DNA from: Azolla caroliniana
Lineage: Eukaryota > Polypodiophyta
Assembly: GCA_043228905.1 (NCBI GenBank)
Contig: JBHGNT010000011.1
Span: forward strand, 20,894,001 to 20,958,000
Direction: 5' to 3'
DNA: 64,000 nucleotides
Both the position numbers and the translations under genes were made by a program. Under the pieces are notes generated by a model. It searched no databases, was not told where the DNA came from, and saw only the letters and a list, made by a program, of their open reading frames with translations. Within the stretch, counting starts at the first letter, position 1, and every line of letters begins with the position of its first letter. Of this stretch, positions 57,716-64,000 are shown one piece after another.

Positions 57716-58160
57716 TTCATGTTCGAACACATCTAAGTTAAAAGAATGGAAAAGAAATCCATATTGCCATTGCTCATCTAGGTATCAACTTGGATATGCT
57801 CATTAGAAGCATTGTTGATTTGTATGCAACATGTGGAAGTTTCTCAGATGCATATAAACTGTTTGATGGGCTGAGATCCCTTAAGGTGGGTGTTGATCAC
57901 ATGGCTTTACATGAAGGCATGTTCATACATTCTGGAATCATGGATCAAGACATACAAAATGACCTTTATACCATAATGCTTTGCTTGAGTTTTACGTTGA
58001 ATATGGAAAATAGAAGATGCTTGGTCATTGTAAATGTGGTGGTATATTGGATGCATGTGATGACCCAAAGGTGGTATTTGGATATGTTGAATATGAACAT
58101 GATGAGGAAGATTGATTTGGTTTGAACATATGCAAATTCATGGTATGTTTCAACTATTGA
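57716..58160 (+). pseudogene. PPR protein fragment B
   Basis: Plus strand reads NGKEIHIAIAHLGINLDMLI and SIVDLYATCGSFSDAYKLFD (57745-57880). After frameshifts, further PPR-like pieces follow: GIMDQDIQNDLY, LEFYVEYGK and CGGILDACDDPKVVFGYVE. Several stops and shifts make it a relic. A LINE tail follows directly downstream in the same orientation, as in the 50-kb relic. Confidence 0.8.
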
Positions 58161-58194
58161 GGAAGTGCTCAATCAACTCTATCAAACGAAGGAT

Positions 58195-58310
58195 TCATGG
58201 TTAGCTATTGTCTTACACAAGACAGGTTGGGGAAGGATAATCAGTTCCTTTCCATCATTTTGTATTTTGTAGCTGATATGTTTTCTTAAATAAATAAAAA
58301 ACAACCCTTC
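58195..58310 (+). mobile_element. LINE tail fragment, plus orientation
   Basis: TAGCTATTGTCTTACACAAG ... TTGTAGCTGATATG followed by an A-rich end. It matches the reverse complement of 49793-49930 and of 48303-48432. It lies immediately 3' of PPR fragment B. No target duplication was found. Confidence 0.75.
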
Positions 58311-58880
58311 CAATGACATTGCATTCCCCTATGAGTGAAGTAAAACTGTAGCATACATTCTCAATCAACACACGGTCACATCCATTAGGAGTGTTTCATC
58401 CCTAACCAACAACAAGCCATCAATAAATTTGTCTCATCATTATCACCATGCTCGTAAAAAGTTCATTTCTAAGGCATTGAGAATTCACAAAAGATGCCAT
58501 AAAGTATCCTCGATTGTAGTATTTCACACATATTGGCATCTAAACAAACCCCAATATCCACATTCAAATTCATGCATAGTGTTTTGGGAGTATGCTATAG
58601 ACACTTTGCTCTCACTCTTACCCATGCATTCCAAGTGAATACACTTTGAATATCTTTCAATTCTCTCACATAATGTCCTTAGAACTCTCTTTATAAACTT
58701 CACTACACACAACCACCTTATAGTTATATAAGATTGTTTTATAACCGCTTAAACTATTCTATGATAGTATTTAATTGATTTCATTACAATTCTCCCCCTT
58801 GTTTTTATAATTAATACCACTAGGATATGAATAATAATTGTCAAAGGTTATAATGGGAGAGAATATATTCTTTAAACCCA
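58311..58880. other. Unassigned DNA
   Basis: AT-rich spacer. Nothing was recognised. Confidence 0.3.
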
Positions 58881-58897
58881 CCAACATTTGAGTTTAT

Positions 58898-59127
58898 TTA
58901 TTTTCTCCAAAAAAAAACTACTTCCATTAGTTAAGGCAATGTACATAGGATACAACTCATATCTTACAGGCCAACTTGCATGGCGAAAACAAAACAACAT
59001 GTGTAAAGGAAACAACAAAAAAAACCTCCAAAACACCATATCATCCGATGAGCATAGCATTACTCGACCGCATACCCTCCACGAGAGCCTCATACAACCC
59101 GAATTCAACATAGACATCCTCCGATCT
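58898..59127 (-). mobile_element. 5'-truncated LINE insertion, 230 bp, with 17-bp target duplication
   Basis: Perfect direct repeats CCAACATTTGAGTTTAT flank it at 58881-58897 and 59128-59144. The minus-strand 3' end has AACTAATGGAAG (58921-58932), then oligo-T and A-rich sequence, as in the large LINE at 41.6 kb. The upstream part has an open minus-strand frame without a recognised domain. Confidence 0.9.
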
Positions 59128-59144
59128 CCAACATTTGAGTTTAT

Positions 59145-60654
59145 CTACATATTCCATCAATATGACAAGTGAGAAGCAAGGCTTGACCGGTGCTATGAGA
59201 GCAATTTCAAGGTATTTGTGTTTGTCATCTTTAAAGGCATGCTTCAATATTTTTTCCTTCTATTTTTTTGAAGTTTACTTCCGCAATCACGATAAAAGGT
59301 GAAAAATCTTTAGAAACATTGGCCAGAAAGTAGGATGCATTAGTTAACGAGATGAAAATTTCAAATTTCTTCAATCTCCATTGCCGTGTTTTGAAACCTA
59401 TGTTAGATCATTCTATGTCATCATCTTTAATTGTTGTGGTACTCAATTTTGTAAATGAGAAAGGTTGCATAGAAAACTCTATTAAGAGTGCCACACACTC
59501 CACATGATAATAATTAATGCAACTTTCAATTAAAACCCAACAAGTTTAATATTTTGAATCCACCTAGTTTGCAAAATCAAAATAATAAAGATGTGTGATT
59601 GATTCAACTCACAACCTTTGGAATGCAAGCAAAATACCTTGACTATTATGTCTAATAACTTGATTATTCTAACCAAAGAATAAACAACAACAACTAGTCT
59701 TTAAGTTTCCAGCTCATGTGTCTTCGTGCTCTAACTCAAGGCATTCATATCATTAAGATCATCCTCTAGGTATACAATCAATACCATGTCACATTCTTCA
59801 ATGATATATTTGATGAATGCAATGTTACGCTTCATGCATTGTGGATTTGATATAAAATCCTCCATGTGCAAATTTGTTGAGGAATATCTACACACCTAAA
59901 CCTACAAATAAAAATTAAAACTAAAACTAAGTAGATAGATGGACATCGATGGTTTGAGAATTATACGGTATACCCATGTTTTTAGTGTAGAAATATTTAA
60001 AACTTATTTTGTTGCAAAAATTATTGTTGAAAATGTGGGGAAAGAATGTTTTCATGCGTTCAAAGTTAGAGCAATGCAATAGAGTCCAATAAAGCAGGAC
60101 ACATGTTATGGGAAAAGAATGTATTGCCAATGAATATTTTTCGTTGGTAGCTCATATAAAAGAGGGGAGAAACTCGATTATGTATGGGTGCCATATGGTA
60201 TAGTGTGTGAGGGTGAGCACATATATCTCTTTCCCTACTGTAGTTTGTAATTACAAATTCCATCATTCATGAAGCGTGTACATTGCATCCCATTTTCTAA
60301 TATATTTGAAAGTCAATAAGTTGGTTTGTTGTCTCTTTTGAACTACTTCACATGCTTCTAATGCAATTTAAATATGTACTCTAGAGTCTAGAACCCTTCT
60401 CCAAGCCTCAATAGGGAGTGATCAAACCTCAAGAAGTAGGAGTATGTGCGGCATCGATATATTGAATTAATATTTCAACTTCGTTACACACATTACACAC
60501 ACATGTAGAGATGTAGCTTAATTATTAAGGTTGTTTGATAAAGCGAGAAGTTCATGCATTCACCCTTACATTCCACGATAATATCTATTCACGACCCTAA
60601 AAAGTGAGCTTACAACCACAAAATAACCATGATGGGAGAGATTTTATTATCATT
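59145..60654. other. Unassigned DNA
   Basis: AT-rich. A tRNA A-box-like GTAGCTTAATTATTAAGG at 60515-60532 is followed by only a weak B-box-like sequence. It may be a decayed SINE head, but this is not convincing. Confidence 0.3.
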
Positions 60655-61020
60655 ATTGGAGGCTAATATGACCCATGAGACCAGAAGTGAAACATTTTCA
60701 CATAATGCACGTGGAATTGAGTAGTTGATCCTAGAGCTCAGAAAATCGGATAATGTGGATTGCACTTGAGGTACACATTGTGGCCATGACAAGAATGTGG
60801 GTATGGAGTAGACAAAATTGATAGGAAAGCAGATTCGATTGTGGTAGAAGGCAAATCATTGTATCAAAGTGTGATGCTCAAACCCATGAACTAGTTCACA
60901 GTAGAACATACATAAATGCTGAGTCTCATCATCTATACCCTAAAGACCCACCTCAAAAAAGAGAGGATGTGAGCTAAGTGGTATGAATTCAATGGTGGAA
61001 AACGAGGTGGGCTCTATTAT
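60655..61020 (+). repeat. Diverged dispersed repeat, copy 2
   Basis: Counterpart of 7085-7475 in the same orientation, about 65-75% identical by eye. No coding sense was seen. Confidence 0.45.
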
Positions 61021-61512
61021 GCATTGGTGAATACGATTTCCCCATTCAAAGAAAAAGACGTATTATAGTTATATGTATAGTTTTGTGACCTCTTTATTGA
61101 GCCATCATTCACTAGCATTGTAATATGTTTCTTATATGCTAATTTCATCCTTCAATAGTTATCGAAAGCTAGTTGTGCAAACTACCACAATTGCAGTCTC
61201 CATTATATTCAAAGATTGCAAGCAGAGATGGAAGATTCCAATGCATTGGTAAACCAAATCTACTTTTACAATGTGGAGGTATGGGGAGGAAATATACCCT
61301 ATTCTACTTGGAGCACTATAAAAAAGGTATGAAAGATGTTTCTAAAATAATACCCTTGCATTAGGGTCAATGGAACTACACAATATTATATGATGCTTCT
61401 TGAAATGGGGGTGAGATCCATTGAACACCAATTAGAGTCCATAAGTATCTTGGTGGACTTGGATGACACACATTACCTAACAATCGAAGCTTGGATACTA
61501 GCAATAAAATAT
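61021..61512. other. Unassigned DNA
   Basis: Nothing recognised. Confidence 0.3.
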
Positions 61513-61870
61513 TCAAGAAAAATAATAACATTTATCTTTTCTAATTGGACATACAACATATGCAAGTGACGTAAGAGATGGAATGTGGCACTCCATCTTA
61601 GTTACATGTTCCAAGAGATCTATTCCTAAACCGAAAGCCTTTTTAAATACTACATGTGCCTCGGCAAGTGACCCATATTCCACATACATATCTACTAATG
61701 TATTGCCAATGAAATACTCTTTCAACAACTTTTTGTACAATGTCCTTGTGAAATTCATTGTTTGCTAATGTAGCTCTAATGCTACCACATGCTTTCAAGC
61801 AGCAAACAAGTGTGAAACAAGTCTTTGCATATGCTCAAAGAGGGAGAGTACTGTCTCACTATATTATCCA
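61513..61870 (-). pseudogene. PPR protein fragment C
   Basis: Minus strand reads YFIGNTLVDMYVEYGSLAEA HVVF, a textbook PPR helix pair. Upstream, in another frame, KACGSIRATLANNEFHKDIV and LSLFEHMQ are readable, the preceding PPR repeat and linker. Frameshifts and missing ends mark a relic. The short flanking DNA shows no LINE tail here. Confidence 0.85.
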
Positions 61871-62236
61871 TGTTCCACGTATCTCGCATTCAATATATTC
61901 CATGAAATTGCATCTTTCACAGGAACATCATCGAAAATTTCATGTACTATTGAGAAAACCATACCAACCCTAATACCATAGTAAGCAAGTCCTTCCTATT
62001 CCCACACATTGTTTGAACTTTGAGTCAAAGAAGAGTTAATTGTTGTCTTCAAAAAGATTGTATAATTCAAGAAGAATGCCAAAATGCATGGAACCAACAC
62101 AACAAGTTGAAACCCTATTTTAGATACTTGGGGAAAACTATGGTTCTCTCTAAATCTTCATTTAAAATTGCCCATACTGCCAATATGGGTAACCCAAATG
62201 TCGATAAATTGATCATTGTGTAATCACTGACCCTCG
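61871..62236. other. Unassigned DNA
   Basis: Nothing recognised. Confidence 0.3.
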
Positions 62237-63790
62237 TCATCCCAAACATTCCAAATCACTCTCCATACAAGAAATAAGACGAGCGTTCATCCAATTTATA
62301 TATAACCCTGAAACCAAAGCAAATTGATCCCAAACTTGCATACTCCTTTTAAGATTTTCTTTTGAGGCTTGTAAAAACATAAAAGAATCATCAGCCAATG
62401 CTTGTGCCACCAATTGTCCACCATAAGGAAGATGCAAACCCACAATATCACCTCTGGCCGCAAGATTTGACAACATTACTAACAAAGGATGTGTAACAAT
62501 AACAAATAACAATGGGCTTAGTTGACATTGTTGCACGAATCTAGTAAGAAATGCTTTCGGAGTAACTCCACCATTAAACATCACATGTGAGGTTGCATTT
62601 TGCCCTAGCAAAAAGATAAGTCGACACATACAAGGACCAAACCCCATATTATACATCACACCTAAGAGGAAAGACATTAACATGACCATATGCTTTTTCC
62701 AAATCTAATTGCACCATAACCATTTCTTGATGTGTATGTCGAGCATAATCAGTACACATCCTTTGTTAGTAATGTTGTCAATCTTGCGGCCAGTGGTGAT
62801 ATTGTGGGTTTGCATCTTCCTTATGGTGGACAATTGGTGGCACGAGCATTGGCTGATGATTCTTTTATGTATTAACAAGCCTCAAAAGAAAATCTTAAAA
62901 GGAGTATGCAAGTAAACCAAAGCAAATTTATCCCAAACTTGCATACTCCTTTTAAGATTTTCTTTTGAGGCTTGTAAAAACATAAAAGAATCATCGACCA
63001 ATGCTTGTGCCACCAATTGTCCACCATAAGGAAGATGTAAACCCACAATATCACCACTGGCTGCAAGTTTTGACAACATTACTAACAAATGATGTGTAAC
63101 AATAACAAATAACAATGGGCTTAGTGGACATCCTTGCCGCATGTATCTAGTAAGAAACACTTTCAGAGTAACTCCACCATTAAGCATCACACGCAAGGTT
63201 GCATTTTGCCCTAGCAAAAAGATAAGTCGACACATATGAGGACCAAACCCCATATTATACATCACGCCTAAGAGGAAAGACCAATTAACATGATCATATG
63301 CTTTTTCCAAATCTAATTGCACCATAACCATTTCTTGATGTGTATGTCGAGCATAATCGGTAGCCATTTGAACATTTAAAACATTATGCAATATATTTCT
63401 ACCTGTAATATAACCATATTGAGATGGATGAATAAGTTAAGATAAGAACTTTTGAAGTCTGATGGATAATAACTTTGCAAATACTTTGTACAACCCTCCC
63501 ATCAATGAAATAGGCCTCCATTGATGAACTGACTCCGGAGATGGTACCTTTGGTATCAATTTGATTAAGACCACCTTCTAGCTCTCAGGCATGAAACTAG
63601 AATCCCAACATTGTTGAAACATTTGTGTGAATGGACTCTTAAGCATGCCATCATACTTCTTAAAAATTTCATTTGTAACACCATCCCAACCAAGGCTTTT
63701 ACCATTTGGAAGGTGTAACAATACCTTTTCCACCTCAGCTTCTTCAAAATAAGCATCCAATTCTTGACAAATATTTGTATTCACCACACA
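62237..63790 (-). mobile_element. Second LINE family: rearranged reverse-transcriptase region
   Basis: Minus strand from about 63787: LLHLPNGKSLGWDGVTNEIF, then (past a stop) LIKLIPKVPSPESVHQWRPI, GYITGRNILHN, MVQLDLEKAYDHVNW, RQGCPLSPLLFVIV and LVDDSFMFL, the RT active-site box with Val for the usual Ala. A second copy of the later part (62311-62756) follows in the same orientation, with LADDSFMFL. An inverted partial copy (62757-62913) lies between the two. It is disrupted by stops and the rearrangement. It differs from the 41.6-kb LINE in sequence. Confidence 0.85.
62757..63093. repeat. Palindrome of LINE RT sequence, 157-bp arms, 23-bp loop
   Basis: Left arm 62757-62913 (plus orientation) pairs with right arm 62937-63093 (minus orientation) at about 90% or more. 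The loop is 62914-62936. The left arm carries ALADDSFM read on the plus strand. Confidence 0.9.
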
Positions 63791-64000
63791 CCCAATTACA
63801 CTATAAAACTTGTCGTGCTTTCAACACATCCTCATTAAAATAATCAACTTTGGCCCAATCAAATTCTTAAAATGAGTAATACATAACTCAATAACCGTGA
63901 TTGGGTTCTACAACAATGTCATCCCCTATCTTAATTTATACTACATTTGAACGAGCATATGGTGGTCTTAATCCTTAAAAAACCATATGAGATTGTGATT
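63791..64000. other. Window end
   Basis: Possible continuation of the second LINE, upstream of RT. No motif was read with confidence. Confidence 0.3.

Noticed and set aside
60515-60575. Possible tRNA or SINE head (GTAGCTTAATTATTAAGG)
   Set aside because: Only the A-box-like part is convincing; the B-box and acceptor pairing are absent.

Overview
This window is nuclear DNA of a land plant. It has two intron-bearing protein genes in an AT-rich background full of retrotransposon debris. The host genes are plant-specific: a plastid acetyl-CoA carboxylase alpha-carboxyltransferase with a transit-peptide-like leader, and a class III secretory peroxidase. The PPR relics have a wording (conserved 'DMYVEYGSLAEAHVVF'-type helices) that reminds me of fern or lycophyte PPR proteins. 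I regard a fern as plausible, but the sequence does not prove it.

Layout. 0.6-5.6 kb: a ten-exon CAC3-like gene on the minus strand, whose first intron holds decayed copies of its own exon-1/donor junction. 5.6-18.9 kb: mostly unassigned DNA with microsatellites, hexameric telomere-like repeats, small duplications and one orphan 249-codon ORF. 18.9-33.5 kb: a 14.6-kb Ty3/gypsy element on the plus strand with 433-bp LTRs, gag, protease, RT, RNase H and integrase, followed by a long extra sense ORF region ending in a coiled-coil/poly-Q protein. A second, 4.5-kb LTR element with 531-bp LTRs, gag only and opposite orientation sits inside its RNase H/integrase region. 36.0-38.6 kb: a four-exon class III peroxidase on the minus strand. 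41.6-47.0 kb: a nearly complete LINE on the minus strand with a 14-bp target-site duplication, interrupted by a solo-LTR-like repeat that also occurs in the 3' part of the gypsy element. 48-64 kb: truncated LINE tails with target duplications, PPR pseudogene fragments, a 514-bp TIR element with a 10-bp target duplication, a truncated chromovirus-like gypsy carrying a 444-bp solo LTR with a 5-bp target duplication, and a second LINE RT region rearranged into a palindrome.

The two host genes are functionally separate: plastid fatty-acid synthesis, and extracellular peroxidase chemistry. All other coding capacity is mobile-element derived and decaying. Its nonsense codons are dominated by CAG/CAA to TAG/TAA and CGA to TGA changes, as expected from cytosine-methylation decay. 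No CRISPR array, operon, rRNA or intact tRNA gene was seen.
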